From positions 62,001-126,000 of the forward strand of contig CAIKMQ010000023.1 in NCBI GenBank assembly GCA_903828565.1: a stretch of DNA of 64,000 nucleotides, given 5' to 3'. This stretch comes from an uncultured Leptolinea sp. (lineage in GTDB: Bacteria > Chloroflexota > Anaerolineae > Anaerolineales > Anaerolineaceae). This document shows positions 1 through 8,648 of the stretch, piece by piece; position 1 is the first letter of the stretch, and the number at the start of each line of letters is the position of its first letter. Position numbers and translations under genes: made by a program. The notes under the pieces are model-generated. The model made no database searches. It saw only the letters and a list, made by a program, of their open reading frames with translations, and was not told the DNA's origin.

Positions 1-1828
1 CCACACCGCCGGACCCGAACATCATCATCGGCCCGAACATTGGGTCACGCACCATACCGGTGATCACTTCCTGTCCGGCTGGCAGCATGCGTTGAATATG
101 GACTCCATCCACCTTCGCATCTGGCTGGGCTGCGCGGGCGCGTTCCATTACCTTGGCGAAACCCTGTGCTACTTCAGCGGCATTCTTTAAGCCCAGCAGC
201 ACCCCACCGATATCTGATTTATGGACGATATCCGGTGAAGCAATTTTCAACACCACCGGGTAACCAGTCTTCCCTGCCTGTCGGGCTGCTTCCTCAGCAG
301 TTTTACACAGGGTGAGTGGTGTGGTGGCTATCTGGTAGGCATCCAGCAACCCGGTGGCAGCATCCGGCGAGATGAACTGCCCCTGCGGTTCAGCCGCCAG
401 AAGGGCTGTTGCGCGTGCGGGGGCTTTTCCAGCCTTTGCCTGATTCTCATCCATTAACCTCTGCTTGATCTCGGCGTAGCGGCTAAGTGCTCCAAGCGCT
501 GAAGCGGACCATTCCGGGAAGCGGTAATCCGGGATCTTATAGGCATGCAGTAAAGCCAGCGCTTCACTTACCTGGTCTTCCCCCATCATAGTAAAGACCA
601 CAGGTTTATCATGGGAAAGTACCACCGGCACCATGGCCTTGATTAAAGCCGCGGCGGTGGTGGGCGGGGGGGGAGGAGAGATAACCAAGATGCTATCCAC
701 CTGATCGTCTGCCATCATCAATTCCAACGCCCGGCTAAAATGCTCGGCGTTTGCGGATGCCAGCATATCCACCGGATTGTGCAGGCTGGCTGCAGCCGGC
801 AGGAAGCTTTTCATGCCCTCGACGGTGGCGGGTGAAAGCTGAGCCAGTTGTAAACCATTTAATTCCAGCGCATCGGCTGCCGTAACGCCCGGTCCACCAG
901 AGTTCGTCAAGATCGCCACACGCCTGCCCTTTGGCAGGGGACACCAGGCGAGAGCCTTCGCCCATTGGAAGAGTTCTTCGGTGGTATTCACCCGAATGAC
1001 ACCGGCTTTCTCAAAAGCTGCATCGAATGCTGATTCGGCACCCGCCAGGGCGCCGGTGTGTGAAGCAGCTGCTTTCTTGCCGCTTTCAAACCTGCCTACT
1101 TTCAAAGCCAAAACCGGTTTTATCCGGGCAGCCAAACGTGCTTTTTCAATAAAATCCGCACCATTCCGTACGCTTTCCATATACAGGGTGATGACTTTCG
1201 CGTGCGGGTTGGCAGCCATTACAGGGAGCAGATCCGCCTCGCTGACATCCAGGCAGTTTCCCAGGCTTGCCAGGTTGGAAAGCCCGTTACCCTGCCCGCG
1301 GATCCAATCCATGACTGCCGCGCAGATAGCACCGGAATGCGAAATAAAGGCTATATCACCTGCCGGCGGGCCGGGGGGCTGTAAGAATGTGGAGTTGATC
1401 GGCAGGTGTGTATCAATGAAACCGATGCAATTCGGCCCCACCAGGCGGATGCCGTGCTTGCGCGCGATCTCCAGGCATTCCTGCTCCAACCTGGCTCCAT
1501 CCGGCCCGGTCTCGCGAAATCCGCCGGTTTGAATGACTGCCGCGCGAATCCCCCGGGCCGCCACGTCTTCAAGTGCCGCAGGAACACCGGGAGGAGGTAC
1601 CAGCAGCAATGCCAAATCCACCGGGTCCGGTACATCCGCCAGGCGGGTGTAGATCCGGCGTCCGAAGAGGGTCTCACCTTTCGGATTGACAAAATGGATG
1701 GCGCCCTGGTAACCACTTTGCACCAGGTTGCTGGCCAGCATATAGCCCAGTTTCGTCGGATCACGTGAGACACCGACGATGACGACACCTTTGGGGGAGA
1801 AGAAGGGGAGCAGGGGATCGTTTTTCAT
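1..1828 (-). CDS. Acetate--CoA ligase (ADP-forming), fused alpha-beta chain, partial
   Basis: Continuous reading frame from an ATG at 1828 that runs off the left edge, giving about 609 residues. The frame opens with a CoA-binding Rossmann region (VIVGVSRDPTKLG near residue 18), followed by the succinyl-CoA-ligase-like flavodoxin domains with FISHSGAI and, later, ASHTGALAG. In this family the His of the latter motif is the phosphorylated residue. Further on, an ATP-grasp domain begins (GYPVVLKIASPDIVHKSDIGG) and is cut by the window. The enzyme class converts acyl-CoA, ADP and phosphate to the free acid, ATP and CoA in the cytoplasm, the usual last step of acetate fermentation in archaea and some anaerobes. 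It would complement the pyruvate:ferredoxin oxidoreductase at the other end of the window. No Shine-Dalgarno sequence precedes the start; a TATAAT box sits six bases upstream. Related protein acetyltransferases share the layout but usually add a GNAT domain, which could lie beyond the edge. Confidence 0.88.
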   Translation of the reverse strand, partial: MKNDPLLPFFSPKGVVIVGVSRDPTKLGYMLASNLVQSGYQGAIHFVNPKGETLFGRRIYTRLADVPDPVDLALLLVPPPGVPAALEDVAARGIRAAVIQTGGFRETGPDGARLEQECLEIARKHGIRLVGPNCIGFIDTHLPINSTFLQPPGPPAGDIAFISHSGAICAAVMDWIRGQGNGLSNLASLGNCLDVSEADLLPVMAANPHAKVITLYMESVRNGADFIEKARLAARIKPVLALKVGRFESGKKAAASHTGALAGAESAFDAAFEKAGVIRVNTTEELFQWAKALAWCPLPKGRRVAILTNSGGPGVTAADALELNGLQLAQLSPATVEGMKSFLPAAASLHNPVDMLASANAEHFSRALELMMADDQVDSILVISPPPPPTTAAALIKAMVPVVLSHDKPVVFTMMGEDQVSEALALLHAYKIPDYRFPEWSASALGALSRYAEIKQRLMDENQAKAGKAPARATALLAAEPQGQFISPDAATGLLDAYQIATTPLTLCKTAEEAARQAGKTGYPVVLKIASPDIVHKSDIGGVLLGLKNAAEVAQGFAKVMERARAAQPDAKVDGVHIQRMLPAGQEVITGMVRDPMFGPMMMFGSGGV

Positions 1829-1834
1829 ACACGA

Positions 1835-1840
1835 ATTATA
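1835..1840 (-). promoter_or_regulatory. Leaderless -10 box of the ADP-forming ligase gene
   Basis: Perfect TATAAT on the minus strand separated from the ATG by exactly six bases (TCGTGT), so transcription would start at or next to the start codon. GGGATGATT directly precedes the box and there is no good -35. The same arrangement recurs at 12250, 34252 and 36471. Confidence 0.5.
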
Positions 1841-1959
1841 AATCATCCCCATCTTTCGGAGGATGCGATATGCATCGGGTATTAATACTTGCGGTATGAA
1901 GGTGTTGCACCTGTTCGGTTTATAATTCCATCCAAAGTACAGGTCTGTCTGGAGGAAGA

Positions 1960-2505
1960 ATGAAGAATATCCACGTGGCATCCACCAACCCGGTCAAGGT
2001 AAACGCAGCAGCAGAAGGATTCAAGACAGCTTTTCCCGGGGAGGAGTTCCTGGTGACCGGTTACCGGGTGGATCACGGCGTCCCTACTCAGCCCATGACG
2101 GATGCAGAGACACGGCAGGGATCTGAGATCCGCGCCCGTCTTTTACGGGAAGAATACCCGAATGCGGATTACTGGGTGGGGATCGAAGGGGGAGTGGAAG
2201 CGGACGGTGACGGCCTGTTGGTATTTGCCTGGGTGACCGTCCTGAGTAATGAGAGGCATGGTACCGGCCGTACCGGGGCTTTCCACGTACCCCCTGAGGT
2301 AGCCAGCCTGGTAAGAGGCGGGATGGAGCTTGGGCTGGCAGACGACCAGGTGTTCGGACGCGAGAATTCCAAGCAGCAGAACGGCGCAGTTGGCTTGCTA
2401 ACAAATGACCTGATCACCCGGCAGACCTATTATGAACATGCGGTCATCCTTGCCCTGGTGCCGTTCCTCAACCCCGGTTTATTCCCGGAAGATAATAGCG
2501 GGTGA
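1960..2505 (+). CDS. yjjX: Inosine/xanthosine triphosphatase (DUF84 family, YjjX-like)
   Basis: 181 aa, the normal family length. Family hallmarks are the N-terminal VASTNPVKVNAA, the central GYRVDHGVPTQPMTDAET, the WVGIEGGVE acidic motif and FGRENSKQQNGAVGLLT near the end. Known members hydrolyse non-canonical purine nucleotides (ITP, XTP) to diphosphates with Mg2+, cleaning the nucleotide pool in the cytoplasm. A strong ribosome site (GGAGGAAG) precedes the ATG, and a TATAAT at 1921-1926 may belong to its promoter. The last codons (EDNSG, stop) lie inside a 25-bp sequence that is repeated at the end of the ClpB-like gene at 10918-10942, so the 3' end of this gene may be the insertion target of the chaperone operon that follows. 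Confidence 0.9.
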   Translation: MKNIHVASTNPVKVNAAAEGFKTAFPGEEFLVTGYRVDHGVPTQPMTDAETRQGSEIRARLLREEYPNADYWVGIEGGVEADGDGLLVFAWVTVLSNERHGTGRTGAFHVPPEVASLVRGGMELGLADDQVFGRENSKQQNGAVGLLTNDLITRQTYYEHAVILALVPFLNPGLFPEDNSG

Positions 2506-2510
2506 TTTAA
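2486..2510 (+). repeat. Left copy of 25-bp direct repeat flanking the chaperone operon
   Basis: Begins CGGAAGATAATAGCG and runs through the yjjX stop codon into TGATTTAA. It matches 10918-10942 at 24 of 25 positions (T versus A at the tenth base of the CGGAAGATAA block plus one). Homology stops abruptly on both sides. It lies 91 bp before the first operon gene. Confidence 0.85.
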
Positions 2511-2511
2511 C

Positions 2512-2540
2512 TTGATTTAATATTTTCTAATCCATATAAT
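2512..2540 (+). promoter_or_regulatory. Sigma-70-type promoter of the chaperone operon
   Basis: TTGATT (2512-2517), a 17-bp spacer and a perfect TATAAT (2535-2540), lying just inside the left direct repeat and about 60 bp before the first start codon at 2601. I see no CIRCE-type inverted repeat between promoter and gene, so classical HrcA control is not evident. Confidence 0.75.
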
Positions 2541-2600
2541 GTTAAGCATTGCGGGGGGAGTTTAGTTCTCTCTCGACTTTAATAACTGAGGTGAGGCATT

Positions 2601-4538
2601 ATGGCTGGTACACAGGGCAATCAGTTCATGCTGGATATCGTTTCTCCGTATCTGGATATTGATTTTTTCCTCCACAACACATACCGGGTGCTTGAGATGC
2701 CGGTCACAGCTTCCATGAAAGAGCTGACAAAGCGGGGAACTGCCATTGAAACGGCTCAACAAACCGGAGCCCCTGTTCCTATCGGGAAACAACCCCTTTA
2801 CCGCATAAAAGAAGAGTTGGATTTTGATGAAGATAATAAAGCCCTGCTCAGATTGGGGAATCCGGATCACCGGATGCTGGATATTTTCTTCTGGTTCTGG
2901 CCAATGGCTAATGGCAACGAGCAAGATGAGGCATTAGAGTTTTTGAAATCCGGTTCTGATAAACAAGCGATCGACATTTGGACGAGGAACATCCACAGCA
3001 GGGGAGTATCCGGGATATGCAAGCATAATCTGGCTGTGATCCACACATTTAAAGCGCTTCATTTTGAAGTAGCGGCATCCTCCAGAACAGAAACCGGTTT
3101 TACCTCCATAGTGACAGATGACTGGTCTGAAGCAGGGAAGTATTGGAGCCTCGCTCTGGATGACGAGCTGACATGGTCAAAATATATTGAGTATATTGAG
3201 CTGGTGGGAGACCCGAGGGTCACGACCGGCTATAACCGTAAAGTACGGGCTTCACTGCCGATCATTTTCACGGCATTGATCGGCAATCTTGCGGTGAAAA
3301 ATGTCACCCAAGGTGCCTCCAATGAGACCAAGCGCCTAATCGCAATCGCCCAAAATGCTGGTTTCGAAGAAGAGATGGTCAATCAGGGCCTGGTTCTGGC
3401 TGGAAAACCGCTTGAGGACCGGGCGCGGATGTTCCTGACACTGACCAAGAACAACATTGAAGCCAATATCCTCAATGCAGAGTCCAGCATCCAGGCCTTC
3501 GTCAATGGCTGCCATCCACTGATCGATCCGCTGACTTTGTTATATAACAATTCCCGTAAAGCACAGTCCTTGTTCGATACGCTGGCTGAAACTGGCCATG
3601 AATATGCCATGCGGTATGCCAAACACACCGATGAATGGGCGAAAACACTGGCATTTCTCAAAACATTCCGCGGCTGGGCTCGTTCAAAAACCACCCTATC
3701 CACCCTGGATGAGGCCATCAAGGATGCCGGGGAAAATCTGGAGGGAGGGAATTTTTACTACTCTACCGATTACTACGCCATGCCAGTAGAAGTGCTTAAT
3801 AAAGCAAACCAAGCACGGAAAGCTTTGGACCAGGGAAAAGCTGCAGAAGCCGTGAAAAGCCTGGAAATGCTGCTTTCAGAAAATTCAGCGAATTTGTTCA
3901 TTAGCACGGCTCTGAAATTGTCTCTGTCATTTACTTTGGTGCGCAAAGCGAACATGGAGTTCGCGATCGCATCTGAAAGTTGGGAAGAGCCCCGGCCGGT
4001 GATCACAAAGATCATGGGGCGGATGGCAGGTCACCAGGATGAGATTACCCGCGGCTGTGTGGCAGCAGAATTAGGCACAGTTCAGCGGGATTACCAGTAC
4101 TTAAAGTGTGCGGCTTGCGGGAATCCGATTTCGTATTACAACAGTTTCACGACCATAACTTTTAAAGATCAGAAATTCCTGATCTGCGATGGATGCGCAA
4201 AGCAGGATGATGTGATTGCCAAAAGTAAACAAAATGAAATCAAGAGCACGTTGATCAGTAATCATCAAGACCTGAAGAAAGCTATCCAGCATAATCCCAA
4301 GAACAAGACGGCGGCGAACAACCTCGATTCGGTAAAAAAGATCGCCAGCAATATCGGTATCAGCCTGGACGGCTCCCCCGTTTCCTCTCCCACACCTGCC
4401 CGGCCGTCTCAACCAAGTTACCAGAAGCCTACAACTCAACAACCTCAGAAATCCTCATCCTCTGGTTGTTCAACGACCTTCTGGGTGATCGCTGGAATCA
4501 TTTTTATAATTTACCTTTGCTCGATGCTAAATAATTAA
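2601..4538 (+). CDS. Degenerate J-domain-like, tail-anchored protein with zinc ribbon
   Basis: 645 aa, first gene of the five-gene operon, with ribosome site GAGGTGAGG. Residues about 20-110 resemble a J domain: NTYRVLEMPVTASMKEL matches helix I and LLRLGNPDHRMLD resembles the end of a J domain, but the HPD tripeptide needed to stimulate Hsp70 is absent. A long helical, repeat-like middle part follows. Near residues 503-540 two CxxC pairs (CAACG and CDGCA) form a probable zinc ribbon. After a Pro/Ser/Gln-rich linker, the last 20 residues are one hydrophobic helix (WVIAGIIFIIYLCSML), implying a tail-anchored cytoplasmic protein. Linked to GrpE-like, Hsp70, OmpA-like and ClpB-like genes, it is most likely the client or membrane adaptor of that Hsp70. 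The J-like reading is mine and is moderately sure; the membrane tail and Cys pairs are directly visible. Confidence 0.7.
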   Translation: MAGTQGNQFMLDIVSPYLDIDFFLHNTYRVLEMPVTASMKELTKRGTAIETAQQTGAPVPIGKQPLYRIKEELDFDEDNKALLRLGNPDHRMLDIFFWFWPMANGNEQDEALEFLKSGSDKQAIDIWTRNIHSRGVSGICKHNLAVIHTFKALHFEVAASSRTETGFTSIVTDDWSEAGKYWSLALDDELTWSKYIEYIELVGDPRVTTGYNRKVRASLPIIFTALIGNLAVKNVTQGASNETKRLIAIAQNAGFEEEMVNQGLVLAGKPLEDRARMFLTLTKNNIEANILNAESSIQAFVNGCHPLIDPLTLLYNNSRKAQSLFDTLAETGHEYAMRYAKHTDEWAKTLAFLKTFRGWARSKTTLSTLDEAIKDAGENLEGGNFYYSTDYYAMPVEVLNKANQARKALDQGKAAEAVKSLEMLLSENSANLFISTALKLSLSFTLVRKANMEFAIASESWEEPRPVITKIMGRMAGHQDEITRGCVAAELGTVQRDYQYLKCAACGNPISYYNSFTTITFKDQKFLICDGCAKQDDVIAKSKQNEIKSTLISNHQDLKKAIQHNPKNKTAANNLDSVKKIASNIGISLDGSPVSSPTPARPSQPSYQKPTTQQPQKSSSSGCSTTFWVIAGIIFIIYLCSMLNN

Positions 4539-4549
4539 GGAGGGCTGTG

Positions 4550-5086
4550 ATGGCAGAAAAAAAGAAAAGGAACGTAAATAAAACCTTTAACGACCGGATC
4601 AATGATATCCGTCAGCAGCAATTCAATGAGAATTTTCGCATCTCACAGCCTGCAGGATCCAATGAGATCTTAAAGAAGATCGACCCTGTATTGGAGCTGG
4701 TCAAGAACCATTTTAACCACCCAAAAGTGGAGCAGGGCAAAGAATATGCTGAACTATTGAAGATCATCACCGATCTGAGCACCAATGTCTGGCGCATTCG
4801 CCAAAAAACGATCGACCCCACCACAGGCGAGCAAGTAGAGGAGATGCGCAAGATCCTGCGCCCGATCGAGAAGATCTTTACCATCCTGGAGGAATATGGT
4901 ATCCAGGTGATTGACCGCACCAACCAGAAATACATTACGGGTATGTTAGAGACTGTGATCGCCTTTGAACCTGGTGAACAATACACCTGCGAATTGATTA
5001 TTGAAATGGTTAAACCAACCGTTATGGTGAAGGGTAAATTACTGCAGCAGGGTGAGATCATCGTGGGTGTACCACAGAATCATTAG
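4550..5086 (+). CDS. GrpE-like nucleotide exchange factor (divergent)
   Basis: 178 aa. I chose the ATG at 4550 rather than the in-frame GTG at 4547 because AAGGAGGG lies six bases before the ATG. The N-terminal half is basic and helical. The C-terminal part (LEEYGIQVID, then about 45 residues ending KGKLLQQGEIIVGVP) follows the GrpE beta-domain pattern, in which an LxxxGV start leads to a two-layer beta wing ending in a VLRPAxVxV strand. GrpE proteins dimerise through a long helix and release ADP from Hsp70. The gene sits 11 bp after the J-like gene and 14 bp before the Hsp70 gene, the right company for that job. The assignment rests on pattern and context because sequence similarity is weak. 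Confidence 0.65.
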   Translation: MAEKKKRNVNKTFNDRINDIRQQQFNENFRISQPAGSNEILKKIDPVLELVKNHFNHPKVEQGKEYAELLKIITDLSTNVWRIRQKTIDPTTGEQVEEMRKILRPIEKIFTILEEYGIQVIDRTNQKYITGMLETVIAFEPGEQYTCELIIEMVKPTVMVKGKLLQQGEIIVGVPQNH

Positions 5087-5100
5087 GATAGGAGCGAGAG

Positions 5101-7581
5101 ATGACGAGATTAACTATCGATTTTGGGATTGACCTGGGCACCACCAACAGTGAAATCGCCGTGCTGGATGGCACCCGCCCGACCATTATCAAAGCGGATG
5201 ATGAGAAAGATTACACGCCTTCCTGTGTCTGGATCGACCCGAAGGACAGACTATATGTCGGGCAACGCGCCAAAGACCGGGTACTGGATGATCCCGATAA
5301 TGCCTATATTGAATTCAAGCGCGATATGGGCACGACGAATAAAAAAACTTTTCGACGCAGTGGTAAAGTGTTAAGTCCGGAGGAACTTTCCTCGGAGGTT
5401 TTAAAATCGCTACGTGAGAATGTGCGTCAGCGATTGAATGGCGAGGTGGTCAGCAGCGCGGTGATCACCGTGCCGGCAGGGTTCAATATGGATGCCATTG
5501 CAGCAACCAAACAAGCCGCCAGCCTGGCCGGAATCACCTACTGCGAGATCCTGCAGGAACCGATCGCAGCGGCGATCGCTTACGGGTTTCAGCAGCCAGA
5601 AGACCAGACTGTTTGGATGGTCTATGATCTGGGTGGTGGAACTTTTGATGTAGCCATCATCAGGATGGAAGGCAGCTTCCGCGTCATCAGCCACGGCGGG
5701 GATAACCTGCTGGGAGGGAAGGACCTGGATTGGGCGATCATTGATCAGATCATTGCCCCGGAAGTAGTAAAACAAATGGGTACAACAGATTTTTCGAGAA
5801 CGAACTTGAAAAAGTACATTCGCCAGTTTGCAAAACTAAAGAGCGAAGTTGAAAAAGTAAAGATCGCTCTTTCTTACAGCACCTCTGAAGAAATTTTCGT
5901 GCCATCGCTGATCAATGACGCCGATTTCTCGTGCACGCTAACCCGGGCACAGGTAGCTGATCTTGCTCTTCCATTTATCAAGAAATCCATTGAGAAATGC
6001 GAACAGGTAATCAAGGAATCTGGATATAAGCCTGAAGATATCAAGAAAATGATCCTGGTAGGCGGTCCTTCCAAAGCTGCATACCTTAGAGAAGGACTGA
6101 GCGATCCCAACATCGGTCTGAATATACCCCTGGAGTATTCAGTGGATCCGATGACAGTTGTGGCGCAAGGCGCCGCCATCTACGCCGGTGGATGCAAGAT
6201 CGGCAACAAAGCAGAAAAACCAACCAAATCCGAGGTCACGGGTGTTTTCCAGCTGGAAGTGAATTATAAACCGATCGATTCTGATGATGAACCGATCATC
6301 GGTATAAAAATCCTTCCTCCTGCGGGCACCACCCTCGATGGATACAAAATGGAGGTGAAAGGCGCGAACTGGTCCAGTGGTTTGATGGATGCCAGCAAAG
6401 GTGCCGTCCTTTTCACGGCTCGCGCTGAAAGATCCATAAAGAATATTTATAAAATTACCATGTTCACCGCGGATGGAACTGCTGTCAAGGTCGTTCCAGA
6501 TGAGATCTCTTACATCATCGGGAACGCTGCCGCAAGCCAGACACTGACGCATAACTTCGGCCTGGCACTTGCGGATGATTCGCCGCTCTGGTATTTTAAG
6601 AAAGGCGATCCGCTGCCCATCAAGAAAGAAAACTCATTACGGACTTCGCAACCGGTGAAGAAAGGGTCTGCGGGAGATGTTATATCGATTCCTTTAATCG
6701 AAGGTGAAAGCAAGCGGGCTTCGAATAACGTCCTGGTCGGGGTCTTCCGGATCACATCTGATAAGATCACCCGGGATGTACCTGCCAACAGCGAAATTGA
6801 GGTAATGATCCATATAGATGAAAGCCGTATCATTCAGGCCAGGGCTTATATTCCTATGCTGGATATGGAATTCCCTCAATCCATCCAGTTGGAAAGAAAA
6901 GTCCTCAACCCTGAGGAGATCACAGCTGATTACAAGAACCAGAAAAAGCGCTTTACCAACCTGCTCGAAAAGTGCCGCAAGAATAAAGCTCCCGGGCTGG
7001 AAAAGTTGGAGAAGATTGAAGCACAGCAGGACTTTACGACCATTGAAAATAAATTGAAGATCGGTGAAGCCGACCCGCAAGAATTAGCCAGCGCGCAAAG
7101 TAAACTGGCCGAGATCCGCGAAGTTCTTTTCCAGGTGGATTCAGATAGCGAATGGCCGGTGAAGGTGGCTGAAGTCCAGGAGAATATTGATAACAGCCGC
7201 AGTATTATTGAGCAGTCTGGTAACAGCAAAGCCAAATCACAGTTGGTGATCCTGGAGCAGGAAGTAAAAGGCGCGATAGAAGATCGTGACCTGGATTTGT
7301 TGGAAAGGAAAGCTAGCGAGATCCACGCACTCACATTCGACCTGTTGGCAGAAGATATCGATTTCTGGGCTTACTTCCTGGCAAAACTTGAAACAGAAGA
7401 CATGGAGAAGATCCCGGATAAAACTCATGCCCTGCAACTTTTACGTGAGGGAAAGACTGCTTATCAGTCCCACAACTTGGATGGCGTTCGCAGAGCCGTT
7501 GTGATGCTTGTCCAAATGCTGCCGCCTGAAGCACGGTCCTCCTACGGTGGAACCGCTTTTGGCTCCAATGTATACATGTGA
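5101..7581 (+). CDS. Hsp70 (DnaK-like) chaperone with unusual C-terminal half
   Basis: 826 aa, against about 610-640 for DnaK. The N-terminal nucleotide-binding domain is intact: phosphate-1 motif GIDLGTTNS (residues 9-17), phosphate-2 motif YDLGGGTFDVA (175-185) and adenosine motif ILVGGPSKA (about 319-327). The usual hydrophobic interdomain linker (DVLLLD) is not recognisable. It is replaced by a stretch from about 375 that begins VTGVFQLEVNY and contains an extra beta-rich insert of roughly 110 residues. Only then comes a substrate-binding-like region (HNFGLALADD to about residue 600). The last 220 residues are charged and helical, longer than a DnaK lid. Expected role: ATP-driven binding of unfolded or assembled clients in the cytoplasm, assisted by the GrpE-like and J-like proteins upstream. 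It is the third gene of the operon, 14 bp after the GrpE-like gene, with AGGAG before the ATG. Confidence 0.9.
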   Translation: MTRLTIDFGIDLGTTNSEIAVLDGTRPTIIKADDEKDYTPSCVWIDPKDRLYVGQRAKDRVLDDPDNAYIEFKRDMGTTNKKTFRRSGKVLSPEELSSEVLKSLRENVRQRLNGEVVSSAVITVPAGFNMDAIAATKQAASLAGITYCEILQEPIAAAIAYGFQQPEDQTVWMVYDLGGGTFDVAIIRMEGSFRVISHGGDNLLGGKDLDWAIIDQIIAPEVVKQMGTTDFSRTNLKKYIRQFAKLKSEVEKVKIALSYSTSEEIFVPSLINDADFSCTLTRAQVADLALPFIKKSIEKCEQVIKESGYKPEDIKKMILVGGPSKAAYLREGLSDPNIGLNIPLEYSVDPMTVVAQGAAIYAGGCKIGNKAEKPTKSEVTGVFQLEVNYKPIDSDDEPIIGIKILPPAGTTLDGYKMEVKGANWSSGLMDASKGAVLFTARAERSIKNIYKITMFTADGTAVKVVPDEISYIIGNAAASQTLTHNFGLALADDSPLWYFKKGDPLPIKKENSLRTSQPVKKGSAGDVISIPLIEGESKRASNNVLVGVFRITSDKITRDVPANSEIEVMIHIDESRIIQARAYIPMLDMEFPQSIQLERKVLNPEEITADYKNQKKRFTNLLEKCRKNKAPGLEKLEKIEAQQDFTTIENKLKIGEADPQELASAQSKLAEIREVLFQVDSDSEWPVKVAEVQENIDNSRSIIEQSGNSKAKSQLVILEQEVKGAIEDRDLDLLERKASEIHALTFDLLAEDIDFWAYFLAKLETEDMEKIPDKTHALQLLREGKTAYQSHNLDGVRRAVVMLVQMLPPEARSSYGGTAFGSNVYM

Positions 7582-7596
7582 TCCACTGGAGGGGTT

Positions 7597-8640
7597 ATGA
7601 ATAACCAGTACCCATTAAATTCAGAGCCTGAAGACAAGGATCTCTCTTCCGGGTTGGCGCAGATCCAGGATATTCTGCGCGAATCAGAGTTGGCTGAATG
7701 CACCCGCCTGGCTTACGAAGGGAAGTACAAAGAAGCAGAGGTTAAACTGATCCAACTGGCAAAGAAAAATCCAGATCACGCAATTTTGGATCTTTTGGCC
7801 CGTGTACGCATCCAGCAGGGTGATCTGATACAGGCGGAGCTGCTCTGGCGACAAGCACTGGAGTATCAACCCGGTTGTAAAGAATGCCTGAGCGCCATTG
7901 AAGAAGTCCATCAACTGAGGGCGTTAAAGATCGACCCGAAGAAACGGGTCGAAAGCGAGATGCGCCGTACTTTCACCTGGATTGTTGGATTCCTGCTCGT
8001 TGGCCTGTTAATTATTCTTGCATTCCAGGTGCAGGGTGCCAACCGGGATTCGACCTCCCAACTGGCCACATTGAATTCCAATGTGGCTGATATAGGCTCG
8101 CTGGTTGTCGCGCTTCCAACAGATAACAGTGCGGAGGTGCTGGCTCAGATCCAGACGAGTAACGAGCTGATCTACGGACTGGCTACCCAGGTCTTTCTAC
8201 CTACCAGCACACCGTTCATACCTGCTTCATTATCTGACATTGCTCCAGCGATCAACCTGGAGGAAGTCGAAGGAATCACTACCCGAATCGAGGGTAACGC
8301 TCTGATAGTGACCTTTAATTCCTCACTATTTAAATACGAAACCTTATTTACGGACCCGGGAAAAGAGACTCTTACTCAGGTTGGCAACTTGCTGCGGCCA
8401 TACTCCGGCCAAATCAGCGTGGATGTTGCCGGTTTTGTTGATATCAGCGAGACCAGCCGCACCGACCTTAACCTGCTGCGCGCAACAACAGTTATCACCT
8501 ACCTGCAGGATACAATCCCATTGCCGCAAAGTGATTTCCGGATCATTTCATCCGAAGGGTTAGGTGCGCCATTCGACAACAACATCCCGGATGAACGATT
8601 AAAGAACAGGACTGTTATCCTCATCATTCGCAGTAAATAG
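7597..8640 (+). CDS. TPR - transmembrane - OmpA-like peptidoglycan-binding protein
   Basis: 347 aa. Residues about 25-120 hold a TPR-like segment (LAYEGKYKEAEVKLIQLAKK and LIQAELLWRQALEY). One transmembrane helix follows at about 127-147 (WIVGFLLVGLLIILAFQV). The C-terminal 120 residues fit an OmpA/MotB domain: LFTDPGKETLTQVGNLL, FVDISETSRTDLNLLRA and NRTVILIIRSK. The Asp and Arg that contact diaminopimelate in OmpA proteins appear conserved (the D of FVD and the R of LLRA). The predicted layout is TPR in the cytoplasm and OmpA domain outside, gripping peptidoglycan. Within the operon it would tether the Hsp70/ClpB-like machinery to the wall. Intergenic gaps are 15 bp upstream and 8 bp downstream. 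MotB and T6SS TssL have comparable domains, but no stator partner or sheath genes are present. Confidence 0.85.
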   Translation: MNNQYPLNSEPEDKDLSSGLAQIQDILRESELAECTRLAYEGKYKEAEVKLIQLAKKNPDHAILDLLARVRIQQGDLIQAELLWRQALEYQPGCKECLSAIEEVHQLRALKIDPKKRVESEMRRTFTWIVGFLLVGLLIILAFQVQGANRDSTSQLATLNSNVADIGSLVVALPTDNSAEVLAQIQTSNELIYGLATQVFLPTSTPFIPASLSDIAPAINLEEVEGITTRIEGNALIVTFNSSLFKYETLFTDPGKETLTQVGNLLRPYSGQISVDVAGFVDISETSRTDLNLLRATTVITYLQDTIPLPQSDFRIISSEGLGAPFDNNIPDERLKNRTVILIIRSK

Positions 8641-8648
8641 GTGAACTT

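Noticed and set aside
1889-1926. Full promoter for yjjX using TTGCGG or TTGCAC with TATAAT at 1921
   Set aside because: Spacers are 26 and 10 bp; only the -10 box is credible.
2541-2600. Possible CIRCE or other heat-shock operator before the chaperone operon
   Set aside because: No TTAGCACTC-N9-GAGTGCTAA-like inverted repeat is present.
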